A stretch of 32,100 nt of DNA from an uncultured Burkholderiales bacterium. GTDB taxonomy: Bacteria; Pseudomonadota; Gammaproteobacteria; Burkholderiales; Burkholderiaceae_C. The notes under the pieces were generated by a model. The model had not been told where the DNA came from, made no database searches, and was given only the letters and a program-made list of their open reading frames with translations. Below, piece after piece: positions 8,835 to 17,717 of the stretch; position 1 is the first letter of the stretch; every line of letters begins with the position of its first letter. The stretch lies in the NCBI GenBank assembly GCA_903910745.1, contig CAIWAO010000002.1, positions 1 through 32,100 of the forward strand, given 5' to 3'. The translations under genes and the position numbers were made by a program.

Positions 8835-9953
8835 TTGAACACATCCACAACCTCATTCCAAGATAATAATACAAGCGTCTTGATCCCCAAAAAACTTCGT
8901 TGGTTTTTTATTAGTCTTTTTTGTATTACGTCCTTAGCTCTTTTTAGCGCACTTTTTTTATGGTCAAAACTATCAACAATAGAGCAGATATTGGCAAAAC
9001 AAAGTGCAGAATCCAATAGTCAGTCCTTAGAGGCCAAGGTCAATTCTAAAGACGCTCAAGAATTAGCTCGTGAAACAGCAGCCAAGCTTGCACTCTTGGA
9101 TGCAAAAGTAATGGAGGTGTCGCTTCAACGCGCTCAACTTGAAGAGTTGATGGTTTCTTTATCTCATACCAGAGATGAAAACTTGGTGAATGAGATTGAA
9201 TCAGCTCTAAAACTAGCTGAGCAACAATCTCAACTCACAGGCAGCGCGCAGCCATTAATTTCAGCGCTTAAAAACGCGGAGCAAAGAGTTGCTAAATCCT
9301 CTCAACCCAAAATAATTTCTATTGACAGGGCATTGATTAAAGATATTGATTTAATCAAATCTACTCCTGTATTTGACACTCCGAGTTTGATCATCAAGTT
9401 AGACCAATTGACTCAAAAAGTTGTTGACCTGCCCCTTCTAAACGAGCCGCAACCAAAGATAGTTGAGTCCAACTTTAATTCAGTTCAGGATGAGAGGATT
9501 AACTCAGCAATGGATTCAAATAGGAAATCAACTGGTGAAAAGAGCTGGTCTCAATCTATCAGGGGCGCAGGGTCGATAGTAGACTCAGATCATTGGTGGA
9601 ATATAGTTTCTGTTCATATTTGGGACCAAATTAAAGGCCTGGTTCGAATCACCCGAATTGATCAACCCGAGGCAAGCTTACTGACGCCAAGCCAAAGTTA
9701 TTTTCTTAAAGAAAATCTTAAACTGCGCACACTCAATGCCAAACTGAGTCTTCTTGCCCATCAAATGAGTTCCTTCAAGGCGGATTTGGACGAGTGTGAC
9801 AAGGAATTGAACAAATACTTTGATATGCAATCAAAACAGGGGCAAAGTGTCTCAGCACTTTTGAAAGAAATTCACACCCTTAGTATGCAACCCGAAACAC
9901 CTGTAATACAAAATACATGGGCTGCTATAAGCGCAGCCTCCATAGGGCATTGA
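8835..9953 (+). CDS. hemX: HemX-type membrane protein, TTG start
   Basis: A 372-residue protein of the HemX family, often labelled uroporphyrin-III C-methyltransferase but not shown to have that activity. It has a short N-terminal tail, one transmembrane helix (about residues 22-44, WFFISLFCITSLALFSALFLW), then long Gln/Glu/Lys/Ala-rich helices with coiled-coil character (about 45-130). The typical C-terminal part follows, containing WWNIVSVHIWDQIKGLVRI. It would be anchored in the inner membrane with the bulk in the periplasm. No ATG precedes the membrane helix, so the only plausible independent start is TTG at 8835, nine bases after the hemD stop and in the same frame. Translational coupling to hemD, or stop-codon readthrough giving a HemDX fusion as known in relatives, are both possible. 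Confidence 0.85.
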   Translation: MNTSTTSFQDNNTSVLIPKKLRWFFISLFCITSLALFSALFLWSKLSTIEQILAKQSAESNSQSLEAKVNSKDAQELARETAAKLALLDAKVMEVSLQRAQLEELMVSLSHTRDENLVNEIESALKLAEQQSQLTGSAQPLISALKNAEQRVAKSSQPKIISIDRALIKDIDLIKSTPVFDTPSLIIKLDQLTQKVVDLPLLNEPQPKIVESNFNSVQDERINSAMDSNRKSTGEKSWSQSIRGAGSIVDSDHWWNIVSVHIWDQIKGLVRITRIDQPEASLLTPSQSYFLKENLKLRTLNAKLSLLAHQMSSFKADLDECDKELNKYFDMQSKQGQSVSALLKEIHTLSMQPETPVIQNTWAAISAASIGH

Positions 9954-9954
9954 G

Positions 9955-11250
9955 ATGAGAGCAGCCATTTGGTTTTTAACACTCTTTAGTATCGCAGTAG
10001 CCCTCGCCATTGGTGCACAGCACCCTGGTGGTTTAGTATCGATTTTTATGAGTGGTTACAGAATTGATGTATCAATCAACTTTGCAATACTCTTAATCAT
10101 TGTTGGATTTGTACTTTTGTACCTCTCAATCAGAGCGATATCCGTTTTATTCGATCTGCCCAAAGTTGCAAAACGATGGAGACTCCAACAACGTGAGCGC
10201 CTGACACACGAGTGTTTGCTCAGTGCACTTGAGCAACTCATGACGGGTAGATACGTTCGCTCAATTAGCTACGCAAACCAAGCCATTGAGAGCGCCGACT
10301 CACTGGTCAATCTTTGTGAAGATGATGTTTCAACTCCTAAATACATGACTCAATTAATTGGTTTGGCTCATTTAATAGGCGCTGAGAGTGCACATGCGCT
10401 AAGAGACTTTAAAACTCGAGATACCCACCTCCAATCACTTTTAAATAAATTTCCTACGCCAGGCTTAACCAGTGGTTTTGAGATAAGGGAGGCCTCTCTT
10501 ATTACTGCTGCACGTTGGTCTTTAAGCGAAGCAGATCCCCTGAGTGCCCTAGCTTGGCTAGATGAATTAAAAGGTGGGGTTGCAAGGCGTACTTTAACGC
10601 TCAGGCTTAAGCTCAAATCAGATCGACTTGCCAAACACCAAAAAGCCGCACTGGAGACCGCTAGACTTCTTAATAAGCACGGTGCCTTCTCAGACAATGC
10701 AGCAAAAGGGTTACTAAAAAGTCTGTGTATTTCAAGTATCGAAGACTGCAACGAACCAGAGCAACTAAAACAAACTTGGAGAATGTTTAACATCACAGAA
10801 AAGTCCCTGACCGATGTTGCTATACAGGCCGCAGAGAGGCTTATAAAGCTAAAGGGGGATCCTCAAACAGCATTAGCATGGGTCTCATCGGTATGGGAAA
10901 ACTTAATCAACAAGACGGCCTCACTATCTACTGAACAAACAGAGCGACTCATTAAAACTTTATCTGATATCTTAAAAGAGTTGGGACCCGATAAAACTTG
11001 GCTTGCAAAAGTAGATCATGCTCGCGCCTCTAAGCCAACTGACCCTTACCTGCAGTTTTTAAGTGCGATGGTTTGTATGCATAACGGTTTATGGGGGAAA
11101 GCACAGCAATTGATGCAAGAGGCCTCTATTAATTTAAGCAAGCCCAGCATGAAAAAACAAGCTCTCCTAACTCTTGCTGAATTGGCACTACAAAGAGGTG
11201 ACGAAAATGAAGCTAATGCGCTTTGGAAAAAAATTGCATTGATGAGTTAA
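9955..11250 (+). CDS. hemY: HemY: TPR-containing inner-membrane protein of haem operon
   Basis: A 431-residue protein of the proteobacterial HemY family, which is unrelated to the protoporphyrinogen oxidase of the same name. Two N-terminal hydrophobic segments (about residues 4-20 and 41-63) anchor it. The rest is helical, with TPR-like repeats such as SEADPLSALAWLDELKGG and DPYLQFLSAMVCMHNGLWGKAQQLM near the C-terminus. Its ATG lies one base after the hemX stop, so the two genes are co-transcribed and probably coupled. The family role in late haem synthesis is inferred from operon membership and genetics in other bacteria; no catalytic motif is visible. The hairpin downstream at 11277-11300 lacks a T-run on this strand, so the hem transcript may end elsewhere. 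Confidence 0.9.
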   Translation: MRAAIWFLTLFSIAVALAIGAQHPGGLVSIFMSGYRIDVSINFAILLIIVGFVLLYLSIRAISVLFDLPKVAKRWRLQQRERLTHECLLSALEQLMTGRYVRSISYANQAIESADSLVNLCEDDVSTPKYMTQLIGLAHLIGAESAHALRDFKTRDTHLQSLLNKFPTPGLTSGFEIREASLITAARWSLSEADPLSALAWLDELKGGVARRTLTLRLKLKSDRLAKHQKAALETARLLNKHGAFSDNAAKGLLKSLCISSIEDCNEPEQLKQTWRMFNITEKSLTDVAIQAAERLIKLKGDPQTALAWVSSVWENLINKTASLSTEQTERLIKTLSDILKELGPDKTWLAKVDHARASKPTDPYLQFLSAMVCMHNGLWGKAQQLMQEASINLSKPSMKKQALLTLAELALQRGDENEANALWKKIALMS

Positions 11251-11269
11251 ATTACAAAATATTACAAAC

Positions 11270-11300
11270 AAAAAAAAGAGGAGACTTTTACTTCTCCTCT
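11270..11300 (-). terminator. Rho-independent terminator of rne
   Basis: Perfect eight-base arms AGAGGAGA (11277-11284) and TCTCCTCT (11293-11300) enclose an eight-base loop. On the minus strand the hairpin is followed at once by seven T residues (11276-11270). It lies 24 bases past the rne stop. On the plus strand the hairpin is followed by ATTAAAAAAC, so it is not expected to stop hemY transcription efficiently. Confidence 0.88.
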
Positions 11301-11324
11301 ATTAAAAAACTCTAATTAATTTAA

Positions 11325-14087
11325 TTAGATTCCGATACTGATATCAGATAAGTTTTTGCGAGTCTCAACTAATATTAGAGGCCCCTCATCAACCACTACC
11401 ACTGGTGGTCTTGGTCTTGGAACATGAATCGGCTTTGGCTCAGAGGCAATGATCATTTGAACCTGGGCGATACGCTCTGGGTTGCTGTTGACCCACTCAA
11501 GTCCAGAGGTCCTGGCCATTTGTACAAGGTGATCAACCGGTAGATCGTAACGCTCAACTTTAGGCATTTCTGCCTTGATTGGGGATTTATCCACTGGTAC
11601 ATGAACATGATCTGTTGCTGAGTGAGCGGCTTGTCCAGACTCAGCCTGTGAATCCGCACCCATGGAGGTTTGTTCCGCGTTGGACACAGTGTCGCCGTTA
11701 GACCGATCTTGTCTCTCACGACGCTCGCGCCCATAGCGATCCCTAGATCTGCGGTCACGACGTTCCTCAACACGCTCCATGTCAACTCCAGAACCTGCGC
11801 CTTGTGAAGCAGGGACAGCAAGGTTGTTTGGATCTTGTTCTAAAGCAACTCCCTCGCCATTGTTCTCTTGAGTGCGAGGACGCCTTGGTTCACGACCTTC
11901 AGATCTTTCACGTCTTCTGGGACGCTCAGACTTCTCATTCAAAGGAACATTCGGAGTTGAATTGATTTGCTCAGGCATTTTTTCAACTTGGGCTCCCTCT
12001 AATGGCAGTGATTCCTGGTTAGCCCGGTCTCGCTGCTCTCTTGGTTCTCTGCTTGAAGGGCCAGACTGATTTCTTTGTCCCTGATTTCTGCCTTGTCCGT
12101 TTTGATTGGAGCGTCCCTCTGTTCGCTCTGGTCTACCGTCTATACGATCAGGTTTTTCTGACCTTGATTGAGGTTTATCGGCTCTATCGGTTTTATCTGA
12201 TCGATCAGATCCCCTGTCGCCTCTGTCGCCTCTGTCATTTCTTCTACCAGAGCCTCTGCGACCGTCTCCTCTTTGGCCACCCTCTCTTGGTGCTCGGGCT
12301 GAAGTACGTTGATTGTCTTTATTCTTGTCTACAGTTTCAGGCTTCACCTCCTCTGTAGCTGGCTTAGATTTAAATAAATTTTTAAACCAACTTACAAATC
12401 CAGAGTCAGCACTTGCGTGCGCTTTCTTAGCCGTATCAGGCTTTGCGATTGCTTTATTCGCCTTAGGCTCAGCGATAGGAGCTGGTGCATCTGGCAAAAC
12501 ACCCTTAATAACTGGTGTTTGTCGATTTGTTGGCTCTTGAGCACGACGGGTCACTGAAGTTGGGTCTTCAATTTCCTCTACCATTTTGTAACTGGTTTCT
12601 ATGTTATCGAGTCTTGCGTCATCGTGCTTGAGGCGCTCTAACTTGTAATTTGGAGTTTCAAGAGACTTATTAGGAATCAACAATACATTAATGCGTTGTT
12701 TGATTTCGATTTTAGCGATCTCTGTACGTTTTTCGTTAAGCAAGTAAGAAGCTACTTCAACTGGTACCTGCGCATAAACTGCAGCAGTGTTGTCTTTCAT
12801 GGATTCTTCTTGGATGATACGAAGGATCTGAAGAGCAGAGCTCTCTGAATCCCTAATGTGACCTGCACCACCGCATCTCGGGCATGGAATTGAGGCACCC
12901 TCAGACAACGCGGGACGCAGTCTTTGGCGACTCATCTCAAGTAAACCAAATTTACTGATACTTCCAAACTGAACTCTTGCTCGGTCTTGTCTTAATGCAT
13001 CACGAAGACGGTTTTCAACTTCACGGCGGTTCTTTGACTCTTCCATATCGATAAAGTCAATCACAATCAAACCACCCAAATCGCGAAGCCTCATTTGCCT
13101 AGCTACTTCATCGGCTGCTTCCAAATTAGTTCTGGTCGCGGTCTCCTCAATATCTCCGCCTTTGATGGACCTAGCAGAGTTGACATCTACAGAAACCAAA
13201 GCCTCAGTATGATCTATAACGATTGCGCCACCGCTTGGCAAAGTGACTGTTCTTGCATAAGCGGATTCAATTTGGTGTTCAATTTGAAAACGACTAAAAA
13301 GTGGCGTGTCATCTCTGTAACGCTTTACACGCTCTGCGTGCTCTGGCATGACGTGGGACATGAACTGAGCGGCTTGCTCATACAGATCGTCTGTATCTAT
13401 TAAGATATCTCCGATTTCAACGTTGAAATAATCTCGAATAGCTCGGATTACTAAACTAGATTCTTGATAAATCAAGAACGCGCCTTTGTTGGCTTTACCA
13501 GCGCCGTCAATGGCGTTCCAAAGTTTTAGTAAGTAGTTAAGATCCCACTGAAGCTCTGCCGCTGTTCGCCCAATACCAGCTGTGCGAGCAATGATTGACA
13601 TACCATTAGGGTATTGCAACTGGTCCATAGCTTCTTTGAGCTCTGCACGGTCATCACCTTCAATTCGTCGACTGACACCGCCGCCCCTTGGGTTGTTAGG
13701 CATCAAAACAACATATCGACCAGCGAGTGAAATAAAAGAAGTTAGTGCAGCACCTTTGTTGCCACGCTCTTCTTTCTCAACTTGTACCAGAATTTCCTGG
13801 CCTTCCTTGATAACGTCTTGGATACGGGCTTGACTTGGAGCAATACCAGAGGAGAAATACTGCTTGGATATTTCTTTAAATGAGAGAAAGCCGTGACGTT
13901 CCTCACCGTAATCCACAAAACACGCCTCAAGTGAGGGCTCAACGCGAGTGACTACGGCCTTGTAAATATTACCTTTGCGCTGCTCTCGTCCTTCAATTTC
14001 GATTTCATAGTCTAATAATTTTTGACCATCTACGATCGCCAAGCGTCTTTCTTCGGCTTGGGTTGCATTAATTAGCATCCGTTTCAT
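11325..14087 (-). CDS. rne: Ribonuclease E
   Basis: A 920-residue endoribonuclease, the scaffold of the RNA degradosome. The start is set at 14087 because [21 protein letters not shown] matches the known N-terminus and GGA lies seven bases upstream; a longer frame to 14123 is discounted. Domains: S1 RNA-binding (about residues 36-118); catalytic core with Asp301 ([10 protein letters not shown]) and Asp344 (IVIDFIDME), equivalent to E. coli Asp303 and Asp346; and the zinc-link CPRCGG (402-407). The C-terminal half is disordered and contains a probable amphipathic membrane anchor [12 protein letters not shown] (564-575). Two Arg-rich low-complexity blocks (about 596-690 and 721-795), likely RNA-binding, follow. 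A conserved tail ends in [13 protein letters not shown] long 5' leader (see the upstream entry) may allow autoregulation, as in E. coli. Confidence 0.96.
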   Translation of the reverse strand: MKRMLINATQAEERRLAIVDGQKLLDYEIEIEGREQRKGNIYKAVVTRVEPSLEACFVDYGEERHGFLSFKEISKQYFSSGIAPSQARIQDVIKEGQEILVQVEKEERGNKGAALTSFISLAGRYVVLMPNNPRGGGVSRRIEGDDRAELKEAMDQLQYPNGMSIIARTAGIGRTAAELQWDLNYLLKLWNAIDGAGKANKGAFLIYQESSLVIRAIRDYFNVEIGDILIDTDDLYEQAAQFMSHVMPEHAERVKRYRDDTPLFSRFQIEHQIESAYARTVTLPSGGAIVIDHTEALVSVDVNSARSIKGGDIEETATRTNLEAADEVARQMRLRDLGGLIVIDFIDMEESKNRREVENRLRDALRQDRARVQFGSISKFGLLEMSRQRLRPALSEGASIPCPRCGGAGHIRDSESSALQILRIIQEESMKDNTAAVYAQVPVEVASYLLNEKRTEIAKIEIKQRINVLLIPNKSLETPNYKLERLKHDDARLDNIETSYKMVEEIEDPTSVTRRAQEPTNRQTPVIKGVLPDAPAPIAEPKANKAIAKPDTAKKAHASADSGFVSWFKNLFKSKPATEEVKPETVDKNKDNQRTSARAPREGGQRGDGRRGSGRRNDRGDRGDRGSDRSDKTDRADKPQSRSEKPDRIDGRPERTEGRSNQNGQGRNQGQRNQSGPSSREPREQRDRANQESLPLEGAQVEKMPEQINSTPNVPLNEKSERPRRRERSEGREPRRPRTQENNGEGVALEQDPNNLAVPASQGAGSGVDMERVEERRDRRSRDRYGRERRERQDRSNGDTVSNAEQTSMGADSQAESGQAAHSATDHVHVPVDKSPIKAEMPKVERYDLPVDHLVQMARTSGLEWVNSNPERIAQVQMIIASEPKPIHVPRPRPPVVVVDEGPLILVETRKNLSDISIGI

Positions 14088-14637
14088 GATGCGTTCCTTT
14101 ATCTCAAACAATACATACCCCATAACGGGATGAACAATGCCCGAGTCTATGAAACTAAAAACGAATGGAAAGAGAAGTGAAGCTTTGAACCAAAGCGCGC
14201 TTTAAATACCTTTTAGGGGCTATTGCGCGTAGGTGTTTTATGCTTTTGGATAGGAGCGAGCCGTGCTCGAGTGATGGGGGCATAAAGCCCTTTTAAACTC
14301 TGTACAAGGTTTTTGCGTGCAATGACGCGCTTAGCCCTACTAACATGCGAAAACACTTCGCAGTTACTAAATAGTTCTAGCATCATGATCAACAAAAACA
14401 TAGCTGTCGTTACTCGCTTTTTTCCGCTGTAGCTTCATCTGTTTATGACGCTACAACTTCGTTAATTCCGTTCAAGTTTCTAAAATCATCGGCTCTACAT
14501 GAGGATTTGCATCAAGCTGCCAAAACGTTGGTCAGGGCATACAAATAAATAACTCACATGGCATCGACTTCGCAACGGCCATTCTCGTGCTCTAATCTCT
14601 TATTCAAATCAAGCACTTAGAGAACAGATCGCTGGTA
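14088..14637. other. 550-bp divergent spacer between rne and rluC
   Basis: This region has no frame with family-like protein content; a 62-codon minus-strand frame (14213-14401) looks like chance. It holds several inverted repeats: AAAGCGCGCTTT at 14193-14204, CGAGC-CGT-GCTCG at about 14257-14269, and GGGC-ATAAA-GCCC followed by TTTT at 14278-14294. By analogy with E. coli, where rne has a long structured leader that senses RNase E activity, part of this is probably the rne 5' untranslated region. The rest would carry the rluC promoter. No clear -35/-10 pair was found by eye. Confidence 0.5.
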
Positions 14638-15651
14638 ATGAATATTATAGACCCAGACATGACGGCAAAACTGCCGAGCGCCAAAACAATCACAGTAGAT
14701 GAAGAGTCTGCGGGGCAAAGACTTGACAATTTTCTAATAAAACACCTCAAGGGCGTCCCCAAAACTCACATTTACAGGATCATTCGTAGCGGAGAGGTAA
14801 GAATAAACAAGGGTCGGGTTGACGCCCAAACCAGAATTAAAGAAGGTGACCTCGTTCGCGTACCCCCAGTTAGAGTCAGCAAGGGCGAGGAATTAGGGGA
14901 AACACCTGAGCTCAAAGATACAACACCAGCGAAGGAATTTCCAATCCTTTTAGAAGATGAATGGATGTTGGCAATTAACAAACCCTCAGGGGTTGCGGTG
15001 CACGGAGGAAGCGGGGTCAGTTTTGGAGTCATAGAGCAACTGCGCAGTGCCAGACCCTTAGCTAAACTCCTTGAACTGGTCCACAGGTTGGACAAAGAAA
15101 CATCAGGGATTTTGCTGGTAGCAAAAAAAAGAAGCTCTCTCACTCAACTACAGGCCCAGTTTAAAGGTCGAGAGACTGGAAAAACATATTTGGCCCTCGT
15201 CAAAGGTCAATGGCCATCTAATAAAAAGGTGATCGATCTACCTCTGCTCAAATACACCATCGGCCCTGGAGACGGTGTAGGTGAGGGAGAAAGGCGAGTA
15301 AAAGTGTTAGCCCATAACGATCCTAGTGGACTACGCGCAATTACCTTGGTTAAGTTATCCAGGCTAGTGGGAGGATTTAGTTTACTGGAGGTCACAATTA
15401 AAACGGGTAGAACCCACCAAATTAGGGTTCACTTAGCAAGCCAAGGTTATCCGATCGTTGGAGATGATAAGTACGGAGATTTCGATCACAATAGGGAGTT
15501 GAAAAAAATGGGCCTAAAGCGCATGTTCTTGCATGCCTGGAGACTTAGATTTAATCACCCGAATAGCGAAAAAAGCGTTTTATTAGAAGCCCCCTTACCG
15601 CCAGAATTGCAGGAATTCATAGACCATGTCCAACCTCCCATCAAGATCTAG
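14638..15651 (+). CDS. rluC: Ribosomal large-subunit pseudouridine synthase C (RluA family)
   Basis: A 337-residue enzyme expected to convert uridines of 23S rRNA (955, 2504 and 2580 in E. coli numbering) to pseudouridine. An S4 RNA-binding domain spans about residues 19-80 (SAGQRLDNFLIKHLKGVPK and SGEVRINKGRVD). The catalytic motif HRLDKETSGILLVAKK lies at 149-164, with the nucleophile Asp152. Further conserved parts are GRTHQIRVHLASQG and GDDKYGD in the C-terminal half. RluC rather than RluD is favoured by the genomic place next to rne, as in E. coli. A second ATG eight codons in is an alternative start. It overlaps the following HAD gene by 26 bases, so the two form one operon. Confidence 0.94.
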   Translation: MNIIDPDMTAKLPSAKTITVDEESAGQRLDNFLIKHLKGVPKTHIYRIIRSGEVRINKGRVDAQTRIKEGDLVRVPPVRVSKGEELGETPELKDTTPAKEFPILLEDEWMLAINKPSGVAVHGGSGVSFGVIEQLRSARPLAKLLELVHRLDKETSGILLVAKKRSSLTQLQAQFKGRETGKTYLALVKGQWPSNKKVIDLPLLKYTIGPGDGVGEGERRVKVLAHNDPSGLRAITLVKLSRLVGGFSLLEVTIKTGRTHQIRVHLASQGYPIVGDDKYGDFDHNRELKKMGLKRMFLHAWRLRFNHPNSEKSVLLEAPLPPELQEFIDHVQPPIKI

Positions 15652-16300
15652 AGAATTTGACTTGATTGCGTTTGATTGGGACGGAACGCTTTTTGACTCA
15701 ACAAAAATAATAGTTCGCTGCATCCAAGAAGCAGTTAAAGATGTAGGCGGTCAAACCCCTACAGATGAGAGAGCAGCTTACGTGATTGGTCTGGCGCTAG
15801 GTCCAGCTCTTGCCCATGCAGCGCCTGATGTTCCAGCGCATAAATACCCAGAACTTAGCAAAAGATATGGCCATCATTATGTCAATCACAAGGACGATTT
15901 AACGCTCTTTGAAGGCACCCTTGAGATGCTGAATGATCTTCGGTCAAAGTCCTTCAAAATCGCAGTCGCAACTGGCAAAAGTCGCACGGGCCTTAATGAT
16001 GCATTAGGTACTGCGGCATTAAAGGATGTCTTTCATTCAACTCGAACAGCAGACGAAACGGCTGGCAAACCTGATCCGAAGATGCTACTGGAGTTGATGG
16101 AGGAGTTGAGGATCCTACCTTCAAGAACACTTATGATTGGTGACACTTCGCACGATTTATTAATGGCAAAAAGGGCCGGCTGTGCAAGTATTGGAGTCAG
16201 CTACGGAGCTCACAAAGGCGAGAGCCTTAAAGAATTTGATCCCCTCTACATAGCCCCGTCAATTAAAGATTTACATCAGTGGATCGTTGAGAATGGATGA
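15626..16300 (+). CDS. HAD-family phosphatase (phosphoglycolate phosphatase-like)
   Basis: A 224-residue haloacid-dehalogenase-fold hydrolase of the Gph-like type. All four HAD motifs are visible: FDWDGTLFDS (residues 16-25) with nucleophile Asp17 and general acid Asp19; Thr in VATGKSR (114-120); Lys148 in AGKPDPKML; and the acidic pair in MIGDTSHDLLMAKRAG (170-185). A helical cap lies between motifs I and II, as in phosphoglycolate and pyrophosphate phosphatases. The substrate cannot be read from the sequence. Its start lies inside the rluC end and its stop overlaps the Rieske start by eight bases, giving a tightly coupled rluC-HAD-Rieske-sppA run. Confidence 0.9.
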   Translation: MSNLPSRSREFDLIAFDWDGTLFDSTKIIVRCIQEAVKDVGGQTPTDERAAYVIGLALGPALAHAAPDVPAHKYPELSKRYGHHYVNHKDDLTLFEGTLEMLNDLRSKSFKIAVATGKSRTGLNDALGTAALKDVFHSTRTADETAGKPDPKMLLELMEELRILPSRTLMIGDTSHDLLMAKRAGCASIGVSYGAHKGESLKEFDPLYIAPSIKDLHQWIVENG

Positions 16301-16658
16301 GAAAATATTTTTATGTTCCTCTGGCGCACTCATAGACGCTCAGCCAGCTGTCCCTTTTGATGTAATCTATGAAGGGCTGACTTGCAGAGCGTTTGCTGTG
16401 CGTCACAAGGGCCATGTTCAGGCTTATTTAAATCGTTGCGCTCACATTCCTATGGAAATGGATTACCAGGCAAACCGGTTTTTTGATGAATCTGGGAAAT
16501 GGTTGCTCTGCGCAACTCACGGTGCAGTCTATAAGCCAGAAACTGGGGAATGTGTTGAAGGCCCTTGTCGCGGCAATTTAGTAAAAATCACCCTTTCTGA
16601 ATCAGACGGCAACGTCTACTGGCATACTACTCACAATCTTAAAATTTTTGTTTTTTAA
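16293..16658 (+). CDS. Rieske-type [2Fe-2S] protein
   Basis: A 121-residue small cytoplasmic ferredoxin-like Rieske protein. The cluster ligands are seen as Cys49-X-His51 (NRCAHIPMEMD) and Cys73-X2-His76 (LLCATHGAVY), with GECVEGPC further on. This is the arrangement of NirD-like and dioxygenase-ferredoxin-like Rieske domains. No signal peptide or membrane segment is present. The ATG at 16293 overlaps the HAD stop (ATGGATGA); a TTG two codons upstream is a less likely start. No partner oxygenase or reductase is nearby, so its electron-transfer partner is unknown. The gene order HAD-Rieske-sppA is, from memory, shared by many Burkholderiales, which suggests a conserved but unassigned job. Confidence 0.9.
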   Translation: MDEKIFLCSSGALIDAQPAVPFDVIYEGLTCRAFAVRHKGHVQAYLNRCAHIPMEMDYQANRFFDESGKWLLCATHGAVYKPETGECVEGPCRGNLVKITLSESDGNVYWHTTHNLKIFVF

Positions 16659-16662
16659 AATA

Positions 16663-17700
16663 ATGAATCAACCTCTCAACGATCCTAATGGCTCTGGAGC
16701 CAACACGAACGCTAACTCAGCCGCACCCAGCAATAGCCCAAATCAGCCTGGTCGCACAACTGATAACGGTCAAGTACCGACTTGGGGCCAAGCCACTCTT
16801 GAAAAGTGGGCTTTTGCAGCTTTAGAAGAACAGCGCCTGGCTAGACGCTGGAGAACCTTTATACGCTTTGCTTGGTTGGTTGTGTTGGTGGTCGCAGGCT
16901 TCATTACTATGTACAAAAATACTGGCCCAACAACCACCAGCGGTGAACACACTGGGGTAGTAGAAATTAAAGGGGAGATTTCTGCTGACTCAGACGCTAG
17001 CGCTGTGTGGATTAATCAAGCGCTTAAGGATGCATTTGAAGATGAGAATACAAAAGCTGTCGTCCTCCTAATCAACTCCCCCGGGGGAAGTCCAGTGCAG
17101 GCAGGTATGATCAATGACGAAATCAAACGTTTAAAAACAAAGCACAAAAAACCCGTCTACGCAGTGGTCGAAGAAACTTGTGCCTCTGCAGCCTATTACA
17201 TTGCAGTTGCTGCAGATGAGATTTATGTCGACAAAGCAAGTATTGTCGGCAGTATCGGGGTCTTGATGGACGGATTTGGCTTTACCAACGTCATGGATAA
17301 AGTAGGAGTTGAGAGACGACTTCTCACCGCAGGTGAGAACAAAGGATTCATGGACCCATTTAGTCCAATGTCCAAAACTCAAAAAGCATTTGCATTAAAA
17401 ATGTTAGACCAAATTCACCAACAGTTCATTGGCGTAGTAAAAGAGGGCAGAGGCGAGAGACTCAAGGAGTCACCAGATCTCTTTAGTGGTCTATTTTGGA
17501 CTGGTCAGGAGTCAATTGAGATGGGACTTGCCGATGGCCTTGGCAGTTTGGATTACGTTGCGCGAGAGGTAGTTAAAGCAGAAGAGTTGGTGGATTACAC
17601 CAAGCGCGACAATGTTGCAGAGAGATTGGCAAAACGCTTTGGTGCTGCGTTGGGTGCAGGAGCCGTTAAAGCCCTGAAAACCTGGCCAGAAATACACTAA
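16663..17700 (+). CDS. sppA: Signal peptide peptidase SppA, short form (family S49)
   Basis: A 345-residue inner-membrane serine protease that degrades leftover signal peptides. The first 65 residues are hydrophilic (Asn/Ser/Pro-rich, then a helix). One transmembrane segment spans about residues 67-84 (FIRFAWLVVLVVAGFITM) and the protease domain follows. Catalytic Ser175 lies in ETCASAAYYIAVAADEI and the general base Lys227 in TAGENKGFMDPFSP, which is the Ser/Lys dyad of S49 peptidases. INSPGGSPVQAG (137-148) forms the conserved substrate-strand region. The length is that of the single-domain form, not the 618-residue E. coli tandem form. The ATG at 16663 lies four bases after the Rieske stop. 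It converges on the RsmI-like gene with only 17 bases between. Confidence 0.95.
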   Translation: MNQPLNDPNGSGANTNANSAAPSNSPNQPGRTTDNGQVPTWGQATLEKWAFAALEEQRLARRWRTFIRFAWLVVLVVAGFITMYKNTGPTTTSGEHTGVVEIKGEISADSDASAVWINQALKDAFEDENTKAVVLLINSPGGSPVQAGMINDEIKRLKTKHKKPVYAVVEETCASAAYYIAVAADEIYVDKASIVGSIGVLMDGFGFTNVMDKVGVERRLLTAGENKGFMDPFSPMSKTQKAFALKMLDQIHQQFIGVVKEGRGERLKESPDLFSGLFWTGQESIEMGLADGLGSLDYVAREVVKAEELVDYTKRDNVAERLAKRFGAALGAGAVKALKTWPEIH

Positions 17701-17717
17701 GTTTGAGTCCAAAACTA

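Noticed and set aside
9640-9660. GGTTCGAATC, resembling a tRNA T-loop
   Set aside because: It lies inside hemX, with no acceptor or anticodon arms around it. Similar words in plsX (about 21105) and polA (about 28602) also lack tRNA folds.
11872-12540. Several plus-strand frames opposite the rne tail
   Set aside because: They are antisense to the Arg-rich repeats of rne; their Ser/Leu/Cys-rich composition is the complement of Arg/Glu codons and shows no family features.
14213-14401. A 62-codon minus-strand frame upstream of rne
   Set aside because: It has no ribosome binding site and no recognisable protein pattern, and it lies where the rne leader is expected.
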